64,000 nucleotides of DNA from Anisus vortex. Lineage: Eukaryota; Mollusca; Gastropoda; Planorbidae. Every line of letters begins with the position of its first letter. Positions within the stretch are counted from its first letter, which is position 1. The DNA is taken from positions 27,417,441-27,481,440 of the forward strand of contig OX421506.1 in NCBI GenBank assembly GCA_949126835.1, in the 5' to 3' direction. A model generated the notes under the pieces. That model worked only from the letters and a program-made list of their open reading frames with translations. It had not been told where the DNA came from and made no database searches. Positions 30,400 through 42,801 of this stretch are shown here, piece after piece. The translations under genes and the position numbers were made by a program.

Positions 30400-31109
30400 G
30401 TTCTCCGAAACAAAAAACATAAAAAAAGATATAAATAATTGATGATTCAAAATATATCTATTTTTAAACTTTTGAAGAGAGAAACCTTGCAATGATTTCT
30501 ACAGCCAAGAATTTCTTGATTCGTTATATGGTCAACCATCTTTTGTGTAGCATAGATTTAATTGTGCTAAGAATTCTAATTTGCATAAACAAGACAATGC
30601 AAATGAAAGAAAAAAAAATTATATGATATTTTAGTGGAAGCAGAGTTAAATTTATCCTTGCATTCATACCCACAAATATTTTAAAAAAAAGAAGGATTTA
30701 ACACTTTGATAACATCATTGAAATAACTGTTTAATCTTCCTGGACATGTGATGGCATAAGTTTAAAAAATGCGTTAGTACAAAAAGAGTGCACTTGATCT
30801 AGTAGACGATTCACACCGAAGGCTAGGCACTAACTATAACTAAGCTAAAATCAGCTAAAATGATACAAGGTCCATATCCGCAATTATCCCCATTGGTTAG
30901 CTCAAAGACTATAATAAGATGGACCGCTTGCTCTATTTTTAGAGCTTATATGTTCTTTTTTTTCCTTGCTCAACCAATAAGGCTGTCTTGAATGACTTAT
31001 ACGCTCCTACGATTGCATTAAATGTTTCCGCTGTATACAACTTTCGATTTTAATCTTAATTTGCATTGAAAAAAAAATCATAGCGAATTACTAAGTCGGA
31101 AGTCTAGAG
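30400..31109. other. Intergenic, one MITE arm
   Basis: Nothing recognised except 30902-31040, which matches one arm of the element at 28096-28367. Confidence 0.5.
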
Positions 31110-31984
31110 CAGGGATCGGCAACCTAAGACACGCGTGCCAAACTTGGCACGCAGAGCGATTTGCAATGACACACGAGAGATCACCAAGTGGTGTTTTTAT
31201 TGATAAAAACAACAACAACAACATTTTACGGTTATGAATGAGGAAAATTGACTGTTGAAGCCTTTGTTTCTGAATGACATACCGACACATTTCAGTGAGT
31301 TGAACTTGCATGTACAAGGACCACTGGAATGGAGTTGCATTGAAACTGGACATGTCTTGCCGTGAAATTATTTCAAAACCTTTACATGTACATCCCTATA
31401 TTAGGAATGTATTAATAAGATAGTCGGGCTATTTCAGAAGTACATTGAAGCACTCAAAGCTGAGTTTTCTAATCAAAGGCAAGACTTTCAAATTAATGGA
31501 CTCATTTTTTTCATACCACATCAATTCTAACTGGTTTGATATTACTACAAACTTCTTAGATGTAGATCTTTTTAAAGATCTTTTTAAACATTAAAAAATA
31601 AATGGTCGTCCAAATGTGCCCATTTACGGAAAAAAATTTGGAAGGAAGCTGCTTTGGAAAGTGATATGCTATTCTCAACTGCAAGGCATTTGTTATTTTA
31701 CTTTCAGCTTTTGGTTAAACTTACACCTGTGAACAGATTTTATCGCACATGAAAGCATACAAAGAGGTCACTTACACTGACCTCTTATTAATTGATACAG
31801 ACTAATTACAGTTAAAAGAGTTTTTATGCTCATCTTCTTTAATAAAACATAAATATTTAATAATTCTAAAACAAATTTATTAGTATTATTAATTTAATAA
31901 ATATAAGAGACTTATTTAATAGCACTATAGACTCTATTATGTAACTTTTCATATCATATCATATATATATATCATATCATATCA

Positions 31985-34032
31985 TATATATATATAAATC
32001 TCAAAAGGAATATGTGGCTGGCTGGGTATGTACATACCGCATAATCTTTTTAAATACTGGACATAAAAACGTGAAATTTGCTACAAATATTCTTTGCGTT
32101 ACGGCGGTGAACACTGTCAAGGTTTTAAAAAAATTAAAATGACCGCAGTGGTCAGTTTGGTCAAAAAACGCGAAAAAAACGACATATTTTGGGTTCATGT
32201 TGAATTTGCCGTTCCAACTTTTTATAGTTTTTCGATCGATCGCGCTAAGAAAATAAAAAAAAGGATGGCGTTGAGATTTTTTTCAGGATGACGTCATCAA
32301 AGTTTGCGCAGAGATAGCTGGTTGTCTTTTTTTTTTATGGCGTCATCGAATTTTGCGTATTCATTTTAATTAACTTCGCTTAAACCTTTGCTAATGTACT
32401 TTATGAATGAATAGAACAAAATATATTCACGTTTTAATTTGCGTCGTAATTTATAGCGGGATATTTTTAAATTGTTATAATGGGTAATGATTAATGGTTT
32501 TAATGGGTATCTTACGTTGTATCTGGCAAATAAAAAATTCCTTCACGGTTTTATTCGTGTTGTATATGTCCACAGAATAGGTATAAAACAGAATGCGCAA
32601 TCGCATTTTATTTCTATTTTGGGCAGTAATACCAACGCCATACTAAGCTTTTTTAAACGCAGCGGTCCTGGTTACACTCTATATTTATGCTTATTTAGCC
32701 TACAACGTCCTTTTCTTCAAATCTACAAGTTCGAACACCCAAAGCTAATATTTCAGGCAAAATGTGCATAAACGTTTGTGTAATAAACTACAACAATAAT
32801 GCGAAAACGACTGATTATCGTAAAAAAGAGCATGTCAAACTGCATTGCTTTCCTGACTCCATAAAGGATAAACAACAGCATAAACAACCTCATAATAACT
32901 CATTATGAATTATATGCCTATTTCCCTTCATAATTTTAAAAGTTTATTTTGGTTTAAAAAGTATATATATTTATGTACCGGTAGCCGTAGCAATTTAGTT
33001 ACCGGTACCGAGCTACGTCTAAGCCATTTTTTTTTCAAATCAGTACCGGGTAATAAATATTTTTACATTATATTGGCCTAATCATATAATGTTCAAAACA
33101 AAATGGGTAATTAAGTCAAATTTATATAAAAGTAAGTCTATAATGAAAGATAATGTAGGCCCTATATATATTGTATATATTTATGGCAGACGTAGATATC
33201 CTTTCTCATTTTACTATAGTAGCGTCTCTAGCGACCGCTGCATTACGGAAAATGGTAACTTTTAGTGACTGCGTATATAGGGATTGTGCATTCTGTTCTA
33301 TACCTATTCTGTGTATACGTCTTATAAACTTTGTAGCGGGAAATTTTTCAATTGCCAGGCAATGTTTAAATTGCCAAGCTCAACGTTTTAAAGTTTTAAT
33401 TTATATCGTATACTCTTATAAACTATGTAGCGGGAAATTTTTATATTGCCGGGCAATGTTTAAATTTGCCGGAGCAACTTTTTAAAGTTTTAATTCATTT
33501 CGTATACATTGTATAAACTATGATTCATATCGGTTTCAGTTGTTTTTTTTTTTCCTGTTGAATTTAAAATTTAATTCTAAGTTTGCTTCCAAAGCAACAA
33601 TAAATAAATAGCTAATAACACCAACAAAAACAAAAAAAAACAAAAACAAAAAAAAAATAATTATCTACGACTAATGTTGTAGCAAAAAAATATATCAAAC
33701 ATTCATTTTCGAATTAACAGTACTTTTTAAAAGACATGTGAGTTCTGTTTTACAGAAAGAGTTTAATTACCCAATTATCTCACAAAATTCGATCATAGTG
33801 GTCATACTTTGAGCAAGAAATAAAAAAAAATTATTTGTTTTTCCTTTTTAGTTGTGTATTGAATTGGTGTATAATAAAGTGTGCAAAACAAAAATAAATT
33901 TTAAAAAATACTGACCACAAAAAAAAACATACTACTTTATGTATGTTGCAAAAACAAAACTAAAAAACTATAATGTGTCAAGCATATTCTAAAAAAAAGC
34001 CCGTTCGAAGAATCGGGCACATATCGGCTTGT
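31985..34032 (+). repeat. Array unit 1 (subtype A, longest internal region)
   Basis: Keeps a segment (about 32607-32715, cagtaataccaacgccatac) that is deleted in units 3-5 but present in subtype B. It therefore looks closest to the ancestral form. It contains the THAP-like fragment at 32755-32880. Confidence 0.65.
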
Positions 34033-34071
34033 ATATATATAAATCTCAAAAGGAATATGTATGTATGTATG

Positions 34072-34102
<31 letters not shown>

Positions 34103-35967
34103 GTATGTACATACCGCATAATCTTTTTAAATACTGGACATAAAAACGTGAAATTTGCTACAAATATTCTTTGCGTTACGGCGGTGAACACTGTCAAGGT
34201 TTTAAAAAAATTAAAATGACCGCAGTGGTCAGTTTGGTCAAAAAACGCGAAAAAAACACAACTTTTGATTCACATTGTCTTTGCCAGTACAACTTTTTAT
34301 AGTTTTTCGTCACAAGGTTAGAAAAAAAAGGATGCGCTGAGATTATTTTTATGACGTCATCAATCTTTGCGCATGGATTTTATAGCAATGAAGGGACATT
34401 TTTCATTCATGTTTAAATTGACGTCATCAAACTATGTGCATGGATTTTATTATCTCAACTCAATGACGGGAACAAATTTTCTTCATGTTTAAATTGTCTA
34501 CGTGCCGTAAACAACATAAATTCTTTACACTACCAATACTGTAGTTGATTTTCTTAATCTATCACTACTTTAATACTTTACACTGTGAATACATGACTTA
34601 AAGCTAATAAATAATTTAAAACTTTACAAACATAGGACAAAGCAGATAGATATAGTATTTTTTTTTCTGTTTCGGGAAGTAATACCGACGCCTTATTAAG
34701 CATATTTAAACGCAGTGGTCCTGGTTACACTCTATATTTAAGCTTATAATTATATGGCGTCATCAAATTTTGCGTATTTATGCGTTTAAGAAGTTGTTTT
34801 AATTTGCGTCGTAATTTGTAGAATGCAATTTTTAAATGGAAGACTATTGTTTATAACTCCATGGGTTATTTTATCCAGTTCCAAGAACTGGGCACCTTTA
34901 GGCTTATCGCCTTGGTAACGGCCATTGTTTAAATTACCGGGCAATGTTTAAATTACCGGGCAATGTTTAAATTACCGGGCAATGTTTAAATTATCGGGCA
35001 ATGTTTAAATTACCGGGCAATGTTTAAATTACCGGGCAATGTTTAAATTACCGGGCAATGTTTATAATATCGGGCAATGTTTAAATTACCGGGCAATGTT
35101 TAAATTACCGGGCAATGTTTAAATTACCGGGCAATGTTTAAATTTCCGGGCAATTTTTTTTTAATTACCGGGCAATGTTTAAATTACCGGGCAATGTTTA
35201 AATTACCGGGCAATGTTTAAATTACCGGGCAATGTTTAAATTACCGGGCAATGTTTAAATTACCGGGCAATGTTTAAATTACCGGGCAATGTTTAAATTA
35301 CCGGGCAATGTTTAAATTACCGGGCAATGTTTAAATTACCGGGCAATGTTTAAATTACCGGGCAATGTTTAAATTACCGGGCAATGTTTAAATTACCGGG
35401 CAATGTTTATATAACCGGGCAATGTTTAATTTGCCGGGCAATGTTCGAATTGCCGGAACTAACTTTTTAAAGTTTTATTACGTGTCGTATACGTTTTATA
35501 AACATTATTTCATATGGGTTTATTTGTTATTGTTTTACATGTTGAATAGAAAATTTAATTCTAAGTTTGCTTCCAAAGCAACAATAAATAAATAAATAGC
35601 AAATAAACAAAAACAACACAACATAGGTCTGCGACTTAATGTTTGTCGTAAAAAAATATATCAAACAATCATTAAAAAAAAAAAAAAAGTACTGTCGAAT
35701 GTTCTTTATCAATGAATAGAACAAAATATATTCATGTTTTAATTTGCGTCGTAATTTATAGCAGGCAATTTTGTAATTGTTATAATGGGTGATGAGTAAT
35801 GATTTTAACGGGTAATTCATGTTGTAGCGGGCAAATAAAAAATTACCTCACGTTTAAATTCGTGTCGTAGGTCATGCGGGCAATCTCATTATAACTGCCT
35901 GAGTAGTTAGAGTGTATGTAAACATAACTTTTAGCCGGTTCGGAGGACCGGGCACATAACGGCTTGT
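34033..35967 (+). repeat. Array unit 2 (subtype B with minisatellite)
   Basis: Shares its first 230 bases with subtype A, then differs, and holds the 19-bp minisatellite at 34924-35450. Ends with ccggttcggaggaccggg and cggcttgt. Confidence 0.65.
34924..35450 (+). repeat. 19-bp minisatellite in unit 2
   Basis: About 28 copies of attaccgggcaatgtttaa, many identical, with occasional ataatatc or atataacc variants. Confidence 0.95.
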
Positions 35968-38409
35968 ATATATATAAATCTCAAAAGGAATATGTATGTG
36001 GCTGGCTGGCTGGCTGGCTGGCTGGGTATGTACATACCGCATAGTCTTTTTAAATACTGGACATAAAAACGTGAAATTTGCTACAAATATTCTTTGCGAT
36101 ACGGCGGTGAACACTGTCAAGGTTTTAAAAAAATTAAAATGACCGCAGTGGTCAGTTTGGTCAAAAAACGCGAATAAAACGACATATTTTGGGTTCATGT
36201 TGAATTTGCCGTTCCAACTTTTTATAGTTTTTCGATCAATCGCGCTAAAAAAATAAGACAAAAGGACGCGTAGAGATTATTTTTATATGACGTCATCAAA
36301 GTTTGCGCAGGGATAGCTGGTTGTCTTTTTTTTTTATGGCGTCATCGAATTTTGCGTATTCATTTTAATTAACTTCGCTTCAACCTTTGCTAATGTACTT
36401 TATGAATGAATAGAACAAAATATATTCACGTTTTAATTTGCGTCGTAATTTATAGCGGGATATTTTTAAATTGTTATAATGGGTAATGATTAATGGTTTT
36501 AATGGGTATCTTACGTTGTATCTGGCAAATAAAAAATTCCTTCACGTTTTTATTCGTGTTGTATATGTCCACAGAATAGGTATAAAACAGAATGCGCAAT
36601 CTTCAAATCTACAAGTTCGAACACCCAAAGCTAATATTTCAGGCAAAATGTGCATAAACGGTTGTGTAATAAACTACAACAATGATGCGAAACGACTGAT
36701 TATCGTAAAAAAGAGCATGTCAAACTGCATGGCTTTCCTGACTCCATAAAGGATAAACAACAGCATAAACAACCTCATATTAACTCATTATGAATTATAT
36801 GCCTATTTCCCTTCATAATTTTAAAAGTTTATTTTGGTTTAAAAAGTATATATATTTATGTACCGGTAGCCGCAGCAATTTAGTTACCGGTACCGAGCTA
36901 CATCTAAGCCATTTTTTTTTCAAATCAGTACCGGGTAATAAATATTTTTACATCATATTGGCCTAATCATATAATGTTCAAAACAAAATGGATAATTAAG
37001 TCAAATTTATATAAAAGTAAGCCTATAATGAAAGATAATGTAGGCCCTATATATATTGTACATATTTATGGCAGACGTAGATATCATTTCTCATTTTACT
37101 ATAGTAGCGTCTCTAGCGACCGCTGCATTGCGGAAAATGGTAACTTTTAGTGAGTGCGTATATAGGGATTGTGCATTCTGTTCTATACCTATTCTGTGTA
37201 TACGTCTTATAAACTTTGTAGCGGGACATTTTTCAATTGCCAGGCAATGTTTAAATTGCCGAGCTCAACGTTTTAAAGTTTTAATTCATGTCGTATACGT
37301 TGTATAAACTATGATTCATATCGGTTTCAGTTGTTATTGTTTTTCCTGTTGAATTAAAAATTTAATTCTAAGTTTGCTTCCAAAGCAACAATAAATAAAT
37401 AGCAAATAACACCAACAAAAACAAAAAAATATTTTTACATCATATTGGCCTAATCATATAATGTTCAAAACAAAATGGGTAATTAAGTCAAATTTATATA
37501 AAAGTAAGCCTATAATGAAAGATAATGTAGGCCCTATATATATTGTATATATTTATGGCAGACGTAGATATCATTTCTCATTTTACTATAGTAGCGTCTC
37601 TAGCGACCGCTGCATTGCGGAAAATGGTCACTTTTAGTGAGTGCGTATATAGGGATTGTGCATTCTGTTCTATACCTATTCTGTGTATACGTCTTATAAA
37701 CTTTGTAGCGGGAAATTTTTCAATTGCCAGGCAATGTTTAAATTGCCGAGCTCAACGTTTTAAAGTTTTAATTTGTATCGTATACGTCTTATAAACTATG
37801 TAGCAGGAAATTTTTATATTGCCGGGCAATGTTTAAATTTGCCGGACCAACTTTTTAAAGTTTTAATTCATGTCGTATACGTTGTATAAACTGTGATTCA
37901 TATCGGTTTCCGTTGTTATTGTTTTTCCTGTTGAATTTAAAATTTAATTCTAAGTTTGCTTCCAAAGCAACAATAAATAAATAGCAAATAACACCAACAA
38001 AAACAAAAAAAAAACAAACAAAAAATATTGATCTACGACTAATGTTGTAGCAAAAAAAAAAAAAATAACAATCATTTTCGAATTAACAGTACTTTTTAAA
38101 AGACATGTGAGTTCTGTTTTACAGAAAGAGTTTAATTACCCAATAAACTCACAAAATTCGATCATAGTGGTCATACTTTGAGCAAGAAATAAAAAAAAAT
38201 TATTATTATTTGTTTTTCCTTTTTAGTTGTATATTGAATTGGTGTATAATAAAGTGTGCAAAACAAAAATAAATTTAAAAAATACTGACCACAAAAAAAA
38301 AACATACTACTTTATGTATGTTGCAAAAACAAAACTAAAAAACTATAATGTGTCAAGCATATTCTAAAAAAAAGCCCGTTCGAAGAATCGGGTACACATA
38401 ACCGCTTGT
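35968..38409 (+). repeat. Array unit 3 (subtype A, duplicated)
   Basis: Nearly identical to unit 4 with an offset of 2440 bases. It carries an internal 487-bp duplication (copies starting at 36941 and 37428). The 5' microsatellite differs in length from unit 4. Confidence 0.75.
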
Positions 38410-40849
38410 CATATCATATATATATATAAATCTCAAAAGGAATATGTATGTATGTGGCTGGCTGGCTATGTACATACCGCATAATCTTTTTAAATACTGG
38501 ACATAAAAACGTGAAATTTGCTACAAATATTCTTTGCGATACGGCGGTGAACACTGTCAAGGTTTTAAAAAAATTAAAATGACCGCAGTGGTCAGTTTGG
38601 TCAAAAAACGCGAATAAAACGACATATTTTGGGTTCATGTTGAATTTGCCGTTCCAACTTTTTATAGTTTTTCGATCAATCGCGCTAAAAAAATAAGACA
38701 AAAGGACGCGTAGAGATTATTTTTATATGACGTCATCAAAGTTTGCGCAGGGATAGCTGGTTGTCTTTTTTTTTTATGGCGTCATCGAATTTTGCGTATT
38801 CATTTTAATTAACTTCGCTTCAACCTTTGCTAATGTACTTTATGAATGAATAGAACAAAATATATTCACGTTTTAATTTGCGTCGTAATTTATAGCGGGA
38901 TATTTTTAAATTGTTATAATGGGTAATGATTAATGGTTTTAATGGGTATCTTACGTTGTATCTGGCAAATAAAAAATTCCTTCACGTTTTTATTCGTGTT
39001 GTATATGTCCACAGAATAGGTATAAAACAGAATGCGCAATCTTCAAATCTACAAGTTCGAACACCCAAAGCTAATATTTCAGGCAAAATGTGCATAAACG
39101 GTTGTGTAATAAACTACAACAATGATGCGAAACGACTGATTATCGTAAAAAAGAGCATGTCAAACTGCATGGCTTTCCTGACTCCATAAAGGATAAACAA
39201 CAGCATAAACAACCTCATATTAACTCATTATGAATTATATGCCTATTTCCCTTCATAATTTTAAAAGTTTATTTTGGTTTAAAAAGTATATATATTTATG
39301 TACCGGTAGCCGCAGCAATTTAGTTACCGGTACCGAGCTACATCTAAGCCATTTTTTTTTCAAATCAGTACCGGGTAATAAATATTTTTACATCATATTG
39401 GCCTAATCATATAATGTTCAAAACAAAATGGATAATTAAGTCAAATTTATATAAAAGTAAGCCTATAATGAAAGATAATGTAGGCCCTATATATATTGTA
39501 CATATTTATGGCAGACGTAGATATCATTTCTCATTTTACTATAGTAGCGTCTCTAGCGACCGCTGCATTGCGGAAAATGGTAACTTTTAGTGAGTGCGTA
39601 TATAGGGATTGTGCATTCTGTTCTATACCTATTCTGTGTATACGTCTTATAAACTTTGTAGCGGGACATTTTTCAATTGCCAGGCAATGTTTAAATTGCC
39701 GAGCTCAACGTTTTAAAGTTTTAATTCATGTCGTATACGTTGTATAAACTATGATTCATATCGGTTTCAGTTGTTATTGTTTTTCCTGTTGAATTAAAAA
39801 TTTAATTCTAAGTTTGCTTCCAAAGCAACAATAAATAAATAGCAAATAACACCAACAAAAACAAAAAAATATTTTTACATCATATTGGCCTAATCATATA
39901 ATGTTCAAAACAAAATGGGTAATTAAGTCAAATTTATATAAAAGTAAGCCTATAATGAAAGATAATGTAGGCCCTATATATATTGTATATATTTATGGCA
40001 GACGTAGATATCATTTCTCATTTTACTATAGTAGCGTCTCTAGCGACCGCTGCATTGCGGAAAATGGTCACTTTTAGTGAGTGCGTATATAGGGATTGTG
40101 CATTCTGTTCTATACCTATTCTGTGTATACGTCTTATAAACTTTGTAGCGGGAAATTTTTCAATTGCCAGGCAATGTTTAAATTGCCGAGCTCAACGTTT
40201 TAAAGTTTTAATTTGTATCGTATACGTCTTATAAACTATGTAGCAGGAAATTTTTATATTGCCGGGCAATGTTTAAATTTGCCGGACCAACTTTTTAAAG
40301 TTTTAATTCATGTCGTATACGTTGTATAAACTGTGATTCATATCGGTTTCCGTTGTTATTGTTTTTCCTGTTGAATTTAAAATTTAATTCTAAGTTTGCT
40401 TCCAAAGCAACAATAAATAAATAGCAAATAACACCAACAAAAACAAAAAAAAAACAAACAAAAAATATTGATCTACGACTAATGTTGTAGCAAAAAAAAA
40501 AAAAATAACAATCATTTTCGAATTAACAGTACTTTTTAAAAGACATGTGAGTTCTGTTTTACAGAAAGAGTTTAATTACCCAATAAACTCACAAAATTCG
40601 ATCATAGTGGTCATACTTTGAGCAAGAAATAAAAAAAAATTATTATTATTTGTTTTTCCTTTTTAGTTGTATATTGAATTGGTGTATAATAAAGTGTGCA
40701 AAACAAAAATAAATTTAAAAAATACTGACCACAAAAAAAAAACATACTACTTTATGTATGTTGCAAAAACAAAACTAAAAAACTATAATGTGTCAAGCAT
40801 ATTCTAAAAAAAAGCCCGTTCGAAGAATCGGGTACACATAACCGCTTGT
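38410..40849 (+). repeat. Array unit 4 (subtype A, duplicated)
   Basis: Matches unit 3 line by line over most of its length. Its 5' start, with catatcatatatatatata, is the same as that of unit 5. Confidence 0.75.
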
Positions 40850-42801
40850 CATATCATATATATATATAAATCTCAAAAGGAATATGTATGTATGTGGCTG
40901 GCTGGCTATGTACATACCGCATAATCTTTTTAAATACTGGATATAAAAACGTGAAATTTGCTACAAATATTCTTTGCGTTACGGCGGTGAACACTGTCAA
41001 GGTTTTAAAAAAATTAAAATGACCGCAGTGGTCAGTTTGGTCAAAAAACGCGAATAAAACGACATATTTTGGGTTCATGTTGAATTTGCCGTTCCAACTT
41101 TTTATAGTTTTTCGATCAATCGCGCTAAAAAAATAAGACAAAAGGACGCGTAGAGATTATTTTTATATGACGTCATCAAAGTTTGCGCAGGGATAGCTGG
41201 TTGTCTTTTTTTTTACGGCGTCATCGAATTTTGCGTATTCATTTTAATTAACTTCGCTTCAACCTTTGCTAATGTACTTTATGAATGAATACAACAAATA
41301 ATATTCACGTTTTAATTTGCGTCGTAATTTATAGCGGGATATTTTTAAATTGTTATAATGGGTAATGATTAATGGTTTTAATGGGTATCTTACGTTGTAT
41401 CTGGCAAATAAAAAATTCCTTCACGTTTTTATTTGTGTTGTATATGTCCACAGAATAGGTATAAAACAGAATGCGAAATCTTCAAATCTACAAGTTCGAA
41501 CACCCAAAGCTAATATTTCAGGCAAAATGTGCATAAACGGTTGTGTAATAAACTACAACAATGATGCGAAAACGACTGATTATCGTAAAAAAGAGCATGT
41601 CAAACTGCATGGCTTTCCTGACTCCATAAAGGATAAACAACAGCATAAACAACCTCATATTAACTCATTATGAATTATATGTCTATTTCCCTTCATAATT
41701 TTAAAAGTTTATTTTGGTTTAAAAAGTATATATATTTATGTACCGGTAGCCGTAGCAATTTAGTTACCGGTACCGAGCTACGTCTAAGCCATTTTTTTTT
41801 AAAAATCAGTACCGGGTAATAAATATTTTTACATCATATTGGCCTAATCATATAATGTTCAAAATAAAATGGGTAATTAAGTCAAATTTATATAAAAGTA
41901 AGCCTATAATGAAAGATAATGTAGGCCCTATATATATTGTATATATTTATGGCAGACGTAGATATCCTTTCACATTTTACTATAGTAGCGTCTCTAGCGA
42001 CCGCTGCATTGCGGAAAATGGTAACTTTTAGTGACTGCGTATATAGGGATTGTGCATTCTGTTCTATACCTATTATGTGTATACGTCTTATAATCTTTGT
42101 AGCGGGAAATTTTTCAATTGCCAGGCAATGTTTAAATTGCCGAGCTCAACGTTTTAAAGTTTTAATTTGTATCGTATACGTCTTATAAACTATGTAGCGG
42201 GAAATTTTTATATTGCCGGGCAATGTTTAAATTTGCCGGACCTACTTTTAAAAGTTTTAATTCATGTCGTATACGTTGTATAAACTATGATTCATATCGG
42301 TTTCAGTTGTTATTGTTTTTCCTGTTGAATTTAAAATTTAATTCTAAGTTTGCTTCCAAAGCAACAATAAATAAATAGCAAATAACACCAATAAAAAAAA
42401 AAAAAAGCAAAAATAAATAAATATTGATCTACGACTAATGTTGTAGCAAAAAAATATATCAAACAATCATTTTCGAATTAACAGTACTTTTTAAAAGACA
42501 TGTGAGTTCTGTTTTACAGAAAGAGCTTAATTACCCAATAAATTCACAAAATTCGATCATAGTGGTCATACTTTGAGCAAGAAATAAAAAAAATATTATT
42601 ATTTGTTTTTCCTTTTTAGTTGTATATTGAATTGGTGTATAATAAAGTGTGCAAAACAAAAATAAATTAAAAAAAATACTGACCACAAAAAAAAAACATA
42701 CTACTTTATGTATGTTGCAAAAACAAAACTAAAAAACTATAATGTGTCAAGCATATTCTAAAAAAAAGCCCGTTTGAAGAATTGGGCACATATCGGCTTG
42801 T
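40850..42801 (+). repeat. Array unit 5 (subtype A, no internal duplication)
   Basis: Very similar to units 3 and 4 but lacks the 487-bp internal repeat. It keeps the THAP-like reading frame open over the longest stretch (41365-41673). Confidence 0.7.
41520..41640 (+). pseudogene. Possible captured THAP-like zinc-finger fragment
   Basis: Encodes KMCINGCVINYNND and, later, KKEHVKLHGFPDS. The spacing of the two Cys and the following HGFP resembles the N-terminal half of a THAP domain (Cys-x-Cys and a hydrophobic-His/aromatic-FP). It starts just after atatttcag, like a 3' splice site. Equivalent segments lie at 32755-32880, 36640-36750 and 39080-39190; units 3 and 4 carry a 1-base deletion. Only half a domain, so it could be chance. 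Confidence 0.3.

Noticed and set aside
34924..35450. CRISPR-like array of 19-bp repeats
   Set aside because: Repeats are contiguous with no variable spacers; it is a minisatellite.
36486..36749. Repeated small open frames (MINGFNGYLTLYL.., MYIFMADVDI..) in each array unit
   Set aside because: They recur only because the units are duplicated, and no codon-level constraint or known domain is visible, except the short THAP-like piece listed separately.
38414..38701. Minus-strand frame MSYFFSAIDRKTIKSW.. in several array units
   Set aside because: It runs through the element's 5' non-coding end and microsatellite; it is broken or altered in units with different (ggct)n length.
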